This document shows, piece by piece, positions 1-8,465 of a DNA stretch of 64,000 nt (positions are counted from its first letter, which is position 1; the number at the start of each line of letters is the position of its first letter). The notes beneath the pieces were generated by a model. The model made no database searches. It was given only the letters and a program-made list of their open reading frames with translations, and was not told where the DNA came from. The stretch comes from Actinopolyspora mortivallis DSM 44261 (GTDB taxonomy: Bacteria > Actinomycetota > Actinomycetes > Mycobacteriales > Pseudonocardiaceae). The stretch is taken from NCBI RefSeq assembly GCF_000384035.1, contig NZ_KB913024.1:2877228-2941227 (forward strand), in the 5' to 3' direction. The translations under genes were made by a program, and so were the position numbers.

Positions 1-241
1 ACGCCTGCCTCCCCACGTCCGAACGCGGCGGAGCCCCCACGATCTCCCTGGCTCTGGTGTCACACTCCGGACACGTCCACCACAGCCAGGGAACGTCGCC
101 CTCACAAGCCTCCACCGTCCGTCCACACAATGTGGACACCACCTGACCTTCGGGAAACTGCACCCGCCCGGCAGGCACCACATCCTTACTGACATGACGC
201 CCCTTATCAGCGGGCACCCACGTAAACGGAATCTGGGGCAT
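1..241 (-). CDS. Zinc-finger protein, 3' part outside window
   Basis: The reading frame starts at an ATG complementary to 239-241 and stays open to the left edge, giving 80 visible codons. A GGAG Shine-Dalgarno lies 8 nt before the start. The protein opens MPQIPFTWVP, then shows LCGR around residue 43 and TCPEC around residue 62. These Cys pairs fit the small zinc-finger proteins that actinomycetes often encode beside XRE/DUF397 pairs. The gene is divergent from the XRE regulator, so the 126-bp gap probably holds both promoters. I infer a DNA-binding or accessory role from family and context; the C-terminus is not visible. Confidence 0.7.
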   Translation of the reverse strand, partial: MPQIPFTWVPADKGRHVSKDVVPAGRVQFPEGQVVSTLCGRTVEACEGDVPWLWWTCPECDTRAREIVGAPPRSDVGRQA

Positions 242-367
242 TCAGTAATCTCCAATCCGAACACCAACTTGGTGCTGTCACCAAATAATCTAGGTTCCGG
301 CACCATGTGATCAATCGCTTGATTGGGTGATTCATTGCTCTGGTCACGCGCGTTAGAGTTTGGTGAC

Positions 368-1222
368 ATGGCCGAGACCACAAATCCGGCGCCGCGTGCC
401 TACCTGTTGGGCTCTGAATTGCGCTACGCCCGGACGCAAGCTCACATGACGATGCGCGATCTAGCCGAACGGTTGGACCTGTCGCATTCCGTGATCGTCC
501 GGTGGGAAAACGGATCTCGAGTACCCTCGTCCGACTCGGTGTCCGCAGTGTGCGCCGTCCTCGGTCTGTCCAGTTCGGAGCGGGATCGCTTGGCCGAGAT
601 GGCACGGGAAGCAGCCGCCGAACCGGCGAACTCCGTCTCGGTGGGATCCACGGGTGAGCAGGACCAACTTGCCGCACTGCTGGAGTACGAACGCAACGCG
701 AGCACGATCACTGACGTGGCGCCGGTACTCATGCCGGGACTGACACAGACCTCGGACTACGTGCGAGCAATCGTCGGCACCGAAAACGGTGACGTCGACA
801 AATGGGTCACCATGCGGCTGGGACGCAAGGACATCATCACCCGACGACGGAACCCCACCCACTACGTGGCGTTTCTCCTGGAGTCGGTTCTCCACCAGCA
901 AATCGGTGACCGTGAGACCCACATCGACCAACTGCACCATCTGATCGAGCTGGGCAAGCGCGACAACGTCAAGATTCGTGTGATCCCGACGACGGCCGGG
1001 TGGACCCCGGCACACACGGGCCCGTTCGTTCTGTTGGAATTCGACCGCGCCGACCCCGTAGTGCACCTGGAACACCACAGGTCCAGCGCAACGCTCCGCG
1101 ACAAGGACGATGTGACAGCCTACCTCGAAGCACGAGATCATCTCGCACGCGCGGCGATGAACCCGGAGGACTCAATCGGACACATCGCCGCCGTGGTCAA
1201 TCGATGGGAGAATACAGCGTGA
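368..1222 (+). CDS. XRE-family HTH regulator with DUF5753 domain
   Basis: This 284-aa protein has an N-terminal Cro/C1-type helix-turn-helix (about residues 14-70: LRYARTQAHMTMRDLAERL, then SHSVIVRWENGSRVPS) and a C-terminal DUF5753 region (about residues 100-280). This is the standard build of actinomycete regulators paired with DUF397 proteins, as in the BldB/WhiJ-type systems linked to development and antibiotic control. The start at 368 is preferred over an upstream ATG at 323 because the family begins shortly before the HTH and an AGAG lies 9 nt upstream. The stop overlaps the DUF397 start as GTGA, so the two are translationally coupled. The target genes are unknown. Confidence 0.88.
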   Translation: MAETTNPAPRAYLLGSELRYARTQAHMTMRDLAERLDLSHSVIVRWENGSRVPSSDSVSAVCAVLGLSSSERDRLAEMAREAAAEPANSVSVGSTGEQDQLAALLEYERNASTITDVAPVLMPGLTQTSDYVRAIVGTENGDVDKWVTMRLGRKDIITRRRNPTHYVAFLLESVLHQQIGDRETHIDQLHHLIELGKRDNVKIRVIPTTAGWTPAHTGPFVLLEFDRADPVVHLEHHRSSATLRDKDDVTAYLEARDHLARAAMNPEDSIGHIAAVVNRWENTA

Positions 1223-1416
1223 CGCTACCGCAGAACCCTGACAACTGGCGCAAATCCAGCCGATCGAGCAACCAAACCAACTGCGTCGAGGTCGGCCGCG
1301 TCGGCGACGGCGCCGCCGTACGCGACACCAAGAACCGCTCGGCCGGGTACTTCACCACCACCCGCCGGCAGTGGACCGCGTTCCTCGACGCGGTGAAAAG
1401 CAACCGCTTCGAGTGA
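1219..1416 (+). CDS. DUF397 protein, partner of the XRE regulator
   Basis: This is a 65-aa DUF397 protein. The family pattern is visible: WRKSSRSSNQTNCVEV near the N-terminus, VRDTKN in the middle and W..FLDAVK near the end. The GTG at 1219 overlaps the regulator's stop (GTGA) and has GGGAG 8 nt upstream; an ATG at 1204 is in frame but has no such site. DUF397 proteins act with their neighbouring XRE/DUF5753 protein, probably as an antagonist or modulator, as described for WhiJ/BldB-like pairs. An inverted repeat follows within 20 nt. Confidence 0.88.
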   Translation: MTLPQNPDNWRKSSRSSNQTNCVEVGRVGDGAAVRDTKNRSAGYFTTTRRQWTAFLDAVKSNRFE

Positions 1417-1432
1417 GCCCGTAACGACAGCA

Positions 1433-1473
1433 CGGCGCCCCCGAGACTTCTGAAGTGGTCCCCGGGGGCGCCG
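1433..1473. terminator. Bidirectional hairpin terminator
   Basis: A 10-bp perfect inverted repeat (CGGCGCCCCC at 1433-1442, GGGGGCGCCG at 1464-1473) follows the DUF397 stop and lies before the end of the convergent esterase gene. A short TTCT follows on the plus strand. It probably ends transcription from the left. Confidence 0.6.
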
Positions 1474-1591
1474 TTCTCGTCTCATGCCCCGTCAGGGGAC
1501 GGGGTAGGTGGCCCGATTTTGCCTGAAACCGGCCCACCCCGGCCCGCAACAACCTCCCCTCGGAACGGACGGCCCCCTGTCCGATCCCTCC

Positions 1592-2659
1592 TCAGCGGTA
1601 GAAGTCCCGACTCAACAACGGCCAGGAACGGTGCAGCGCACGTTCCCAGTACGGCCAGCTGTGCGTCCCCCGTCCGTAGAAGTCGGTGGTCACCGGGATG
1701 TCGCGTGCCCGCAGTTTGCGCACGAAGGACTCCGAGGTCCGTAGCGCGGCGGGTTCCAGCACGTCGAAACCCGGACCGTCGTCCAGCGGCCCGCTCACCC
1801 CGTTCCCGCTGGAGACGTAGAGATCCGTGCCCCGCAGACTCTCCACGTTGTCGTAGGGATTGTGCGAACGCCACAGGTGCGGAGCGAGCCGGTCGTCGCC
1901 CCACAGCGCTCGCCAGTCGTAGTAGCCCTCCCGGATCAGGATCCCCTTCACCACCGCCGGGATCAGCGGCCCCATCGTGTTGAGCATTCCACTGTAGGAG
2001 GCCGCCGCGTCGAACATGTCCGGATGTCGGAAGGCGTAGTGCATGGCGCCGAAACCACCGATGGACACCCCGGCCACGGCCCGCCGTTGCCCGGCACGGA
2101 AATTGCGTTCCAGGATCTGCCTGACCTCGGTGAGGTGGAAGGTCTCCCAGTCCGGGATGTCGACCATCCCGTGGTTGTGCCAGGCGCTGTACATCCCCGC
2201 CGGGCCGTCACTGGGCATCACCACGATCACCTCCTTGTCGGCGGTGAACTCCCGGACGTCGGTGAACCTGGTCCAGGACTCGTAGTCGGCCACCTCGCAG
2301 CAGCCGTGCAGCAGGTACAGCACGGGCCACCTGCGCCAGGGCTGTTGTTGCCAGCCCGGTGGGAACAGCACCCGCACCATGCCGGGTTCCCCCAGCGAAG
2401 GCGAGTCGATGGCCAGATCCATCGTTCGCGGCCCGAGTATCCTCCGCTCGGCGATGCGGGCCCCGTTGTCGGCGGGGACGTTGCCGCCGTAGCCGCCGGA
2501 GAATCCGGGCAGCGGGTCGCGGGGGAACCAGTCGGGAAAGGCGTGCCCGGACCAGGGATCCTCGGCCGAGCCGAAGGCACCGCCCGCCGAGAAGGGCACG
2601 GACAGCACCAGGAACAGGACGGTGAGAACACCACCGAGCACACGCGACGGTCTGCGCAC
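1592..2659 (-). CDS. Secreted alpha/beta-hydrolase esterase (antigen 85 / esterase D-like)
   Basis: The 355-aa protein starts at a GTG with GGAGAGGAG 5 nt upstream; upstream in-frame codons lack a ribosome site. Residues 1-30 form an export signal (VRRPSR followed by a hydrophobic run ending PFSAGGAFGS). The hydrolase core holds the nucleophile elbow GVSIGGFGAM with Ser199 and a late His in GRGTHSW. This arrangement fits the COG0627 group (antigen 85, S-formylglutathione hydrolase-like and putative esterases). I infer an extracytoplasmic carboxylesterase or acyltransferase. True mycolyltransferase activity cannot be claimed from sequence alone. The MFS gene lies 73 bp upstream on the same strand. 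Confidence 0.8.
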   Translation of the reverse strand: MRRPSRVLGGVLTVLFLVLSVPFSAGGAFGSAEDPWSGHAFPDWFPRDPLPGFSGGYGGNVPADNGARIAERRILGPRTMDLAIDSPSLGEPGMVRVLFPPGWQQQPWRRWPVLYLLHGCCEVADYESWTRFTDVREFTADKEVIVVMPSDGPAGMYSAWHNHGMVDIPDWETFHLTEVRQILERNFRAGQRRAVAGVSIGGFGAMHYAFRHPDMFDAAASYSGMLNTMGPLIPAVVKGILIREGYYDWRALWGDDRLAPHLWRSHNPYDNVESLRGTDLYVSSGNGVSGPLDDGPGFDVLEPAALRTSESFVRKLRARDIPVTTDFYGRGTHSWPYWERALHRSWPLLSRDFYR

Positions 2660-2732
2660 CAGAACTCCTCTCCGAAACCGACCCGTGACGACGCCGATCC
2701 CGGGGTGTGCCTCCGCGAGCCCGGCAAGCGGT

Positions 2733-4211
2733 TCACACACCCTCCTCGCGCGCGGCGGAGACCTCCGGGGCGGGGTCGGTGTCGCCGGAGCTCCCACCAC
2801 GCTCGGGATCCTTCGGACGCAGCAGCGGCAACGCGGCCAACGCCGCGATCCCCTGCAGAACCGCGGCCACCACCAGCCCGTGGGTGTAGCCGGAGGCCAA
2901 CGCCTCCGGCCGGTCGAGATCGGAGTCGATCCCCCGGGCCAACACCACGCTGATCACCGCACCGATCAGGGCCACCCCGAAGGCGCTGGACACCTCGCGG
3001 GAGGCCGTGAGCACCCCCGAGGCCCCGCCCGCCTCGGACTCCCCGCTCGCCTCCAGTGCGTGGGAGGTCAGCGGAGCCGTCAGCGCCGAACCGAGCCCGA
3101 TCACCAACAGCGCCGGAAAACGCGGCGGGAGCTGGAGAAGATGGTTGACCGAGGCCAGCAGGAACAGCCCCACCGAGACGGTCGCGAGTCCACACGCCAC
3201 CACGGCGGCGACCCCGAAGACGCGCGTGGCGCGGGGGACGAAGGGGGTGGCCAGCACCACCCCGACCGCCACCAGCACCAGCGGCAGTCCCGCCGAATCC
3301 GGTGCGAGTCCCAGGTAGCGCTGGTGCAGCAGGGGGGTGAAGAACACCACGCCGCTGATGCCGAGCCCCCACAGCACCAGCAGCGAGTTGGACCCGGCGA
3401 AGAGACGGTCGGTCACCAACCGAGGCGGTACCAGCGGCGCGGTGCTGCGCCGTTCCGCCAGGACGAAACCGCACAGCACCACCCCGCCGGCTCCTCCCAG
3501 CAGCACGGCGGCCCGCACACCGAGCTCTCCCTCGGCGGAGGTCACCAACGCGGCGAGCAGCAGGGTGAGCCCCGTGGTCACCGCCAGGGCGGCACTCAGT
3601 CGCACCGGGTCACGTCGCCCACCACCACGGCCGGAGACTCCGCGCGCGAGGAGCAACGCGACGGCGGGCGCCACGAAGAGCACGTTGCCGTGGAAGATCC
3701 AGCTCCAGTGCGCGTGACGCGCCACGAGCCCACCCAGCCACGGTCCCGAGGCCAGCGCCGCGGCCAGGGCGGCCGTCCATGTGGCGGCCGCGGTGGCTCT
3801 CCACCCGCCGGGCAGTTCGGTGCGCAGCAGCCCCAGCGTGCCCGGCACGATGACGGCCGCCGAGATGCCCTGCAGAATCCGTCCGAGCAGTAACGAGACG
3901 GCGTTCCAGGAGAGTCCGCAGAGGACGGCTCCGACACAGAACAACACGAGTCCGGCGAACAACGCGCGGTCCCCGAGCCGGTCCAGCACCGCTCCGGCCA
4001 CCAGCACCAGCCCGGCGTAGGGAAGCATATAGGCGATGCTCACCCATTGGAGTGTGCCCAGGTCCATCGCGAAGTCCTCGCCGACGGACGGGGCGATCAC
4101 GGCCACCACCGTGTTGTCCAGGGCGGTGACGAAACCGACCGAGGCGACGACGGTGAGGATCACCAGCGGATTCCGGCGGAACTGTCGAGGCGGATTCTGC
4201 GGAGTGGTCAC
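2733..4211 (-). CDS. MFS drug transporter, EmrB/QacA (DHA2-like) type
   Basis: The 492-aa integral membrane protein has about 14 hydrophobic segments, as expected for DHA2 proton-driven multidrug exporters. The first helix carries LDNTVVAVIAPSVG, the motif D1-like signature near residue 30, followed by QWVSIAYML. A GTG at 4211 is chosen because the upstream extension is charged and unlike the family; GGAGG lies about 13 nt upstream, a little far. The C-terminus is a charged tail rich in Pro and Ser. It may form a unit with the secreted esterase downstream. Substrate unknown. Confidence 0.85.
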   Translation of the reverse strand: MTTPQNPPRQFRRNPLVILTVVASVGFVTALDNTVVAVIAPSVGEDFAMDLGTLQWVSIAYMLPYAGLVLVAGAVLDRLGDRALFAGLVLFCVGAVLCGLSWNAVSLLLGRILQGISAAVIVPGTLGLLRTELPGGWRATAAATWTAALAAALASGPWLGGLVARHAHWSWIFHGNVLFVAPAVALLLARGVSGRGGGRRDPVRLSAALAVTTGLTLLLAALVTSAEGELGVRAAVLLGGAGGVVLCGFVLAERRSTAPLVPPRLVTDRLFAGSNSLLVLWGLGISGVVFFTPLLHQRYLGLAPDSAGLPLVLVAVGVVLATPFVPRATRVFGVAAVVACGLATVSVGLFLLASVNHLLQLPPRFPALLVIGLGSALTAPLTSHALEASGESEAGGASGVLTASREVSSAFGVALIGAVISVVLARGIDSDLDRPEALASGYTHGLVVAAVLQGIAALAALPLLRPKDPERGGSSGDTDPAPEVSAAREEGV

Positions 4212-4808
4212 GGAACCACCGGTTTTCCTCCGCGCGCGGACGTGCCGGCCCCCAACGTCCGGGACGGACCGCGACACCCACCTCCGGAACAGTGCCCCGT
4301 TTTCCTCATCGGATCCGCTCCGTCCTCTCACCGGCTGCCGTTCTTTTTCGAAAGAATCGTTTCCCCTTCCACGGGCGGGGCAGCCAAGATACTCGAAGCA
4401 CGGGGTCGCCACAAGAAATCTCCCGGACATCTGCGGGAGTTCATAACCTCGTTGACAAAGATTCCCCGGGGGACCGCTCACCGCTCCGCGCTCCGGTGTC
4501 ACCGCCGTGCCAAGCCGGAAGGCCGCTTCACGGGATCCGTGTTCCTCCCTTCGTATGAGGGGTGAGCTGTGGAGGAGCGGAGAACGCGGCGTTCATTCTG
4601 ATGACAAACGGCACGCCGACAGTGCTCATCCCCGCGAGCTTCTTCCGCACGATCCGCAGAAAAAACCGGGGAAAATCCATCGGAACGCTTTCGTATCCTT
4701 GATCCGCTCTCACTTCGTGTGGAAGCTGACGAATCACGGACGAACGGGGGCGAAACACCGGATTCCCACCGGCAGAAACGCCTTCCGCAGCACCCTCGAA
4801 GGAGCACA
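4212..4808. other. 597-bp intergenic region between divergent genes
   Basis: This gap separates the minus-strand MFS gene from the plus-strand lipase. No frame in it looks like a conserved protein and I see no tRNA or riboswitch core. It is visibly less GC-rich than its surroundings in places (around 4590-4720). A TTGACA occurs at 4453-4458 but no convincing -10 box follows, so I do not call a promoter. Confidence 0.5.
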
Positions 4809-5714
4809 ATGCATCGAACAAAGCGCACCTGGCGGGTTCTCCTCGCCACTCTCGGTGCCGTCGCGCTGGCCACGACGGCCGGAATCGGCACGGCTGCCGC
4901 CGACGACGGGGCCCCGGAAAACGGCCCACGGCAGGACGACTTCCTGTCGGCGTTCTTCTACTCGCAGAAGCACCCGGAGGCGGTGCCCGCCGGGGCCAAC
5001 GACTTCTCGTGCACCCCCGGCCCCGAACACCCCGATCCCGTGGTTCTGGTGCACGGAACGTTCGAGAACCGCTACGACAACTGGGCCGGGCTCTCCCCCG
5101 AACTCGCCGAACGCGGCTACTGCGTGTTCGCCCTGAACTACGGGGGCAGCGAGGGCAACCCGATCAAGGGGACGAAGGAGATCACCCGCTCCGCGCGGCA
5201 ACTGGACGGGTTCGTCGAGCGCGTGCTGCGGGCCACCGGGGCGGAGGAGGTGGACATCGTGGGCCACTCCCAGGGCGGGATGATGCCCCGGTACTACATC
5301 GAGAATCTCGGCGGTGCGGACCGGGTGGACTCGCTGGTCGGGCTCGTTCCCTCCAACCACGGCACCACACTGTGGGGACTGGACAGGTTGGGGTCGTTCC
5401 TGCCCGAGGGGACCCCGCCGTGCGCGGCGTGCACCCAGCAGTTGAAGGACTCCGAGTTCATCACCGAACTCAACGCGGGCGGTGAGACCCATCCCGAGGT
5501 GGACTACACCGTCATCGCCACCAAGTTCGACGAGGTGGTGACCCCCTACACCTCCTCGTTCCTGGAGGAGGCGCCGAACGTGACCAACCAGACCCTGCAG
5601 GACTTCTGCTCCGGCAGGCTGACCGAGCACGTGGGGATCTCCTACGACTCGGCCGCTCAGCAGCTGGTGTTCAACGCGTTGAACCCGGCCGGGGCCGAGC
5701 CCCCCTCCTGCTGA
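4809..5714 (+). CDS. Secreted triacylglycerol lipase (class 2 / EstA-like)
   Basis: The 301-aa protein begins at an ATG with AAGGAG 4 nt upstream. Residues 1-33 are a signal peptide (MHRTKRTWR, hydrophobic run, cleavage after GTAAA). The mature part shows the oxyanion-loop motif VVLVHGTF near residue 80, the nucleophile elbow IVGHSQGG with Ser154, and the start of the C-terminal region with DEVVTPY near residue 240. Two or more Cys pairs suggest disulfides in the exported enzyme. It resembles actinobacterial lipases of the PF01674 group that release fatty acids from acylglycerols outside the cell. It stands alone as a transcription unit. Confidence 0.85.
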   Translation: MHRTKRTWRVLLATLGAVALATTAGIGTAAADDGAPENGPRQDDFLSAFFYSQKHPEAVPAGANDFSCTPGPEHPDPVVLVHGTFENRYDNWAGLSPELAERGYCVFALNYGGSEGNPIKGTKEITRSARQLDGFVERVLRATGAEEVDIVGHSQGGMMPRYYIENLGGADRVDSLVGLVPSNHGTTLWGLDRLGSFLPEGTPPCAACTQQLKDSEFITELNAGGETHPEVDYTVIATKFDEVVTPYTSSFLEEAPNVTNQTLQDFCSGRLTEHVGISYDSAAQQLVFNALNPAGAEPPSC

Positions 5715-5759
5715 GAACACGGAAGCGCGGCGGTGACCGCATCGGGAACGGCGCGGGGG

Positions 5760-5799
5760 CCACCCGGCAGACGAACCTTCCGGGGTTGTCGCCGGGTGG
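5760..5799. terminator. Hairpin after lipase
   Basis: A 9-bp inverted repeat (CCACCCGGC at 5760-5768, GCCGGGTGG at 5791-5799, 22-nt loop) lies between the ends of two convergent genes. No U-run follows, as is common in actinomycetes. Confidence 0.45.
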
Positions 5800-5837
5800 T
5801 CTCCCACGCGTCAGGTGTGGGCCGCCTTCGGAAGTCC

Positions 5838-7919
5838 TCATCCCCCGAACAGACGCACTCCGCCCGCCCGCACCGTCTCCCACAGCCGTTCGCACGACAT
5901 GGCACGGGAGAACAACCACCCCTGGTAGGTGTGCACGCCCACCCCACGCAGCACCTCGAACTGCTCGCGTGTCTCCACCCCTTCGGCCGTGCAGGTGCAC
6001 CCGAGGGCCTCGGCCAGGTCGGCGATGGCCTTGACGACGGAAAGCCCCGAACATCCGGTGGTGACCTCGGAGACGAAGCTCCGGTCGATCTTGATGATGT
6101 CTATGGGGAACTCCTTCAACCGCGCCAGCGAGGAGTAGCCGGTGCCGAAGTCGTCCAGGGCGAACCGCGCCCCCTTGGAGGTCAGCTCGCTCATGGTCTC
6201 GGCTCCCTTGGTGGGGAGGTTGATCAGCGAGGTCTCCACCAGTTCGACGGCGATGTCGGACCATCCGAGGCCGGACTCCTCCAGGGCCGACTCCAGCACC
6301 TCCACGAAGTCGTGGTCGGCCGGGGAGAACTCACCCAGGTTGAACGCCACCACCACGCGTCCCCCGTCCGGCCTGCGCGGCCAGCTCGCCGCGTCCCGCA
6401 TCGCCGAGCGCAGCACGCAGTGGTCCAGCGAGCGCAGCATGTCCCCCCGTGCGGCCACGGGCAGGAAACTCCCCGGGCTCAGCAGCCCCCGCTCGGGATG
6501 GTGCCAGCGCACCAGGGCCTCGGCGGCGACGATCACGCCGGTGTCGTCCACCACCGGCTGGTAGTGCAGGGTGAGTTCCTCCGACTCGATCGCCGCCCGC
6601 AGTTCGCTCTCCAGCTGGAGCTGGCGGTCCATCGAGTCGATCAGCGCGGTGCTGGCCACCGAGATCCGGTCCCTGCCGCCGCTTTTGGCGTCCATCACGG
6701 CGGCGCTGGCCGAACGCAGCAGGTCCTCGGGGCTGGTCTCCCCCTCGGCCACGGCCACGCCCACCGAGACCGAGACCTGGATGGGTGGGTGTCCCCGCAG
6801 GTACACGGGGCGGTTGAACAGGTCGGTCACCAGGGTGGCCATCTCGTCCACTCCGCCCGCCTCGGCCACGTCCGGGCAGACCACCAGGTACTCGTCGGCG
6901 GCCATCCGCGCCGCCAGCCAGCCCTCCGGCAGGTCGCCGCGCAGCCTTTTGGCCATCTCGACGAGCAGGTCGTCACCGGCCTGTAGTCCCAGCGACTCGT
7001 TGATCCGGCGGAAGTTGGTGATGTCGCAGTAGAGCATGGCCAGGCGCTCGGTGTCGGCGTTGCCGAGCAGCTGGGTGATGGCGGCACGGTTGGGCAGACC
7101 GGTCAGCTCGTCGTGGGTGGCCCAGTAACGCCATTCCTCCATGACCCGTTGACGTTCGGTGAGGTCCTGGAAGGCCACCAGCCAGAACGGCTCGCCGTCC
7201 GGCCCCGCCGAACGGCTGATGTGCAGTTCGCAGACCAGTCGTCTGCCGTCCGCCCGGACCAGCGGCCACTCCTGGACGATCTCCCGTTCGGGCGGGGTCT
7301 CGGCGCGGAACAGCTCACGCAGTCGCCTCCGGTCCGAGACGTTGGGATGGACCATGTCCGCGGCGTGGACGCCGCGCAGCTCCTCCCCGCCGTGACCGAG
7401 CAGCTCGCACAGGGCGACGTTGGAGTCACGCAGGTGGCCGGACGAGTCGAACACGCCGATTCCCACGGGAGCCAGGGAGAACAGGTCGCGGAACTGTTGC
7501 AGCGACCTTTCCAGCTGGAAGTGCAGATCGGTTTCGTCCCTGGTCACTCGTGCGAAACCGCGTAGTTCACCCTCGCTGGACCACAGGGCGGTGGTGACCA
7601 CGTGGGCCCAGAAACGGCTGCCGTCCTTGCGGACCCTCCACCCCTCGTCGACGCAGCTGCCCTCCCGAACCGCCCTGTCGAGCAGCTGCCGTGGTTTCCC
7701 GGCCGCGATCTGTTCCTCGGTGTAGAAGAGCGCGATGTTGTTGCCGACCACCTCCGCGGCCGAGGCCCCGGTGATGTGTTCGGCTCCGGTGTTCCAGCTC
7801 GACACCACACCGTCCGGGTCGAGGGTGTAGACCGCGTATTCCCGCAGCGAGGCCCCGAGCTTGCCGACCAGTTCCTCCGTGTCGATCCGAATCCCGCCTT
7901 GGTTGTCCGCGTCGCTCAT
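5838..7919 (-). CDS. PAS-PAS-GGDEF-EAL cyclic-di-GMP protein
   Basis: The 693-aa cytoplasmic protein contains two PAS domains (about residues 15-135 and 145-260), a GGDEF domain (about 265-430) and an EAL domain (about 445-690). The GGDEF site reads MAADEY, so the catalytic Gly-Gly is lost and cyclase activity is unlikely. The EAL side keeps EALVRW, the DDFGTG loop, KIDRSF and TAEGVE, so it is probably an active c-di-GMP phosphodiesterase. PAS domains suggest regulation by a bound ligand or redox signal. ATG start with GGAGCGG upstream. It is monocistronic. Confidence 0.88.
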   Translation of the reverse strand: MSDADNQGGIRIDTEELVGKLGASLREYAVYTLDPDGVVSSWNTGAEHITGASAAEVVGNNIALFYTEEQIAAGKPRQLLDRAVREGSCVDEGWRVRKDGSRFWAHVVTTALWSSEGELRGFARVTRDETDLHFQLERSLQQFRDLFSLAPVGIGVFDSSGHLRDSNVALCELLGHGGEELRGVHAADMVHPNVSDRRRLRELFRAETPPEREIVQEWPLVRADGRRLVCELHISRSAGPDGEPFWLVAFQDLTERQRVMEEWRYWATHDELTGLPNRAAITQLLGNADTERLAMLYCDITNFRRINESLGLQAGDDLLVEMAKRLRGDLPEGWLAARMAADEYLVVCPDVAEAGGVDEMATLVTDLFNRPVYLRGHPPIQVSVSVGVAVAEGETSPEDLLRSASAAVMDAKSGGRDRISVASTALIDSMDRQLQLESELRAAIESEELTLHYQPVVDDTGVIVAAEALVRWHHPERGLLSPGSFLPVAARGDMLRSLDHCVLRSAMRDAASWPRRPDGGRVVVAFNLGEFSPADHDFVEVLESALEESGLGWSDIAVELVETSLINLPTKGAETMSELTSKGARFALDDFGTGYSSLARLKEFPIDIIKIDRSFVSEVTTGCSGLSVVKAIADLAEALGCTCTAEGVETREQFEVLRGVGVHTYQGWLFSRAMSCERLWETVRAGGVRLFGG

Positions 7920-8255
7920 GTACCCGCTCCGGCTACCGAGTCGCGATCGGCCCGTGGTCTCGTCAGCCGACCCGTCCTTACGAATCAGTGTCCCGCACGT
8001 TCCGAACCCCGACCGGTTCCACCGCCTCCTGTTCCCCGGTGTGGCACCGTTGCCGTCGAGTGTCCGCCAGGATCACAGTACGCGCACGGCTTCACGGGAC
8101 GAGATTTCACCCGAAGGTGTGAGATCGTTTCCTCACCAAGAAAATGCTGTCGCTCGGGAAAAGCAGCACTTTCCGCACAGTATCGCGTGGACGGATCATG
8201 TCCTGCGCTGCCGGAACATCCGAACGGCCCTGAACGCTCCGTCCACGGGGGACTT
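7920..8255. other. Gene-free leader region before an orphan riboswitch
   Basis: No conserved reading frame is visible here. A perfect 10-bp inverted repeat (CGTGGACGGA at 8186-8195, TCCGTCCACG at 8238-8247) precedes the cobalamin riboswitch on the plus strand. TTGACA at 8254-8259 could be a -35 element but no good -10 follows. Confidence 0.45.
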
Positions 8256-8261
8256 GACACC

Positions 8262-8441
8262 CAGACACGACGGTGTGAACGTCTTGCGTGCCAACAACGC
8301 GGCGACGCCCGGGAAGCCGGTGCGAGTCCGGCACGGTCCCGCCACTGTGAGTGGGGAGTTTCCCGCCAACACGCCACTGTCCGAGGATGAGGAGTCGGGG
8401 AGAGAACTGGTGGAGGCCGCCAGCCGGACACCGTGGAACGG
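8262..8441 (+). ncRNA. Cobalamin riboswitch, orphan (no downstream gene on its strand)
   Basis: The core of a cobalamin riboswitch is clear on the plus strand: GGAAGCCGGTGCGAGTCC at 8312-8329, CGGTCCCGCCACTGTGA at 8334-8350, the loop-5 region ending CCAACACGCCACTG (about 8366-8379) and a B12-box-like AGCCGGACACC at 8422-8432. These match the conserved positions of the family that binds B12 derivatives and shuts off B12 synthesis, cobalt uptake or B12-independent isozymes. Here no plus-strand gene follows: transcription from it would run antisense into ureD and the rest of the urease operon. It may be a leftover of a deleted gene or may drive an antisense RNA. The outer boundaries are estimates. 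Confidence 0.82.
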
Positions 8442-8461
8442 TCTCACGCGGGCGTGAGACC
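8440..8461. terminator. Perfect hairpin at riboswitch end / ureD end
   Basis: GGTCTCACGC at 8440-8449 and GCGTGAGACC at 8452-8461 form a near-continuous 10-bp palindrome. On the plus strand it is placed like an expression-platform terminator directly after the riboswitch B12 box. On the minus strand it follows the ureD stop by 4 nt and can end the urease transcript. There is no U-run on either strand. Confidence 0.65.
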
Positions 8462-8465
8462 GGGC

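Noticed and set aside
51-75. TGTCACA-like sequence near the left edge as another MerR site
   Set aside because: It lies inside the zinc-finger coding sequence and lacks the paired half-site.
1000-1218. Longer N-terminus for the DUF397 protein
   Set aside because: It would overlap the XRE gene by over 200 bp and has no family similarity; the coupled GTG at 1219 has a good ribosome site.
4212-4808. tRNA, small RNA or promoter with TTGACA at 4453
   Set aside because: No cloverleaf or matching -10 element could be drawn; the hexamer alone is weak evidence.
8440-8461. Considering the orphan riboswitch to belong to the minus strand (to ureD or the GGDEF gene)
   Set aside because: The conserved riboswitch boxes read only on the plus strand, and the GGDEF gene starts upstream of it facing away.
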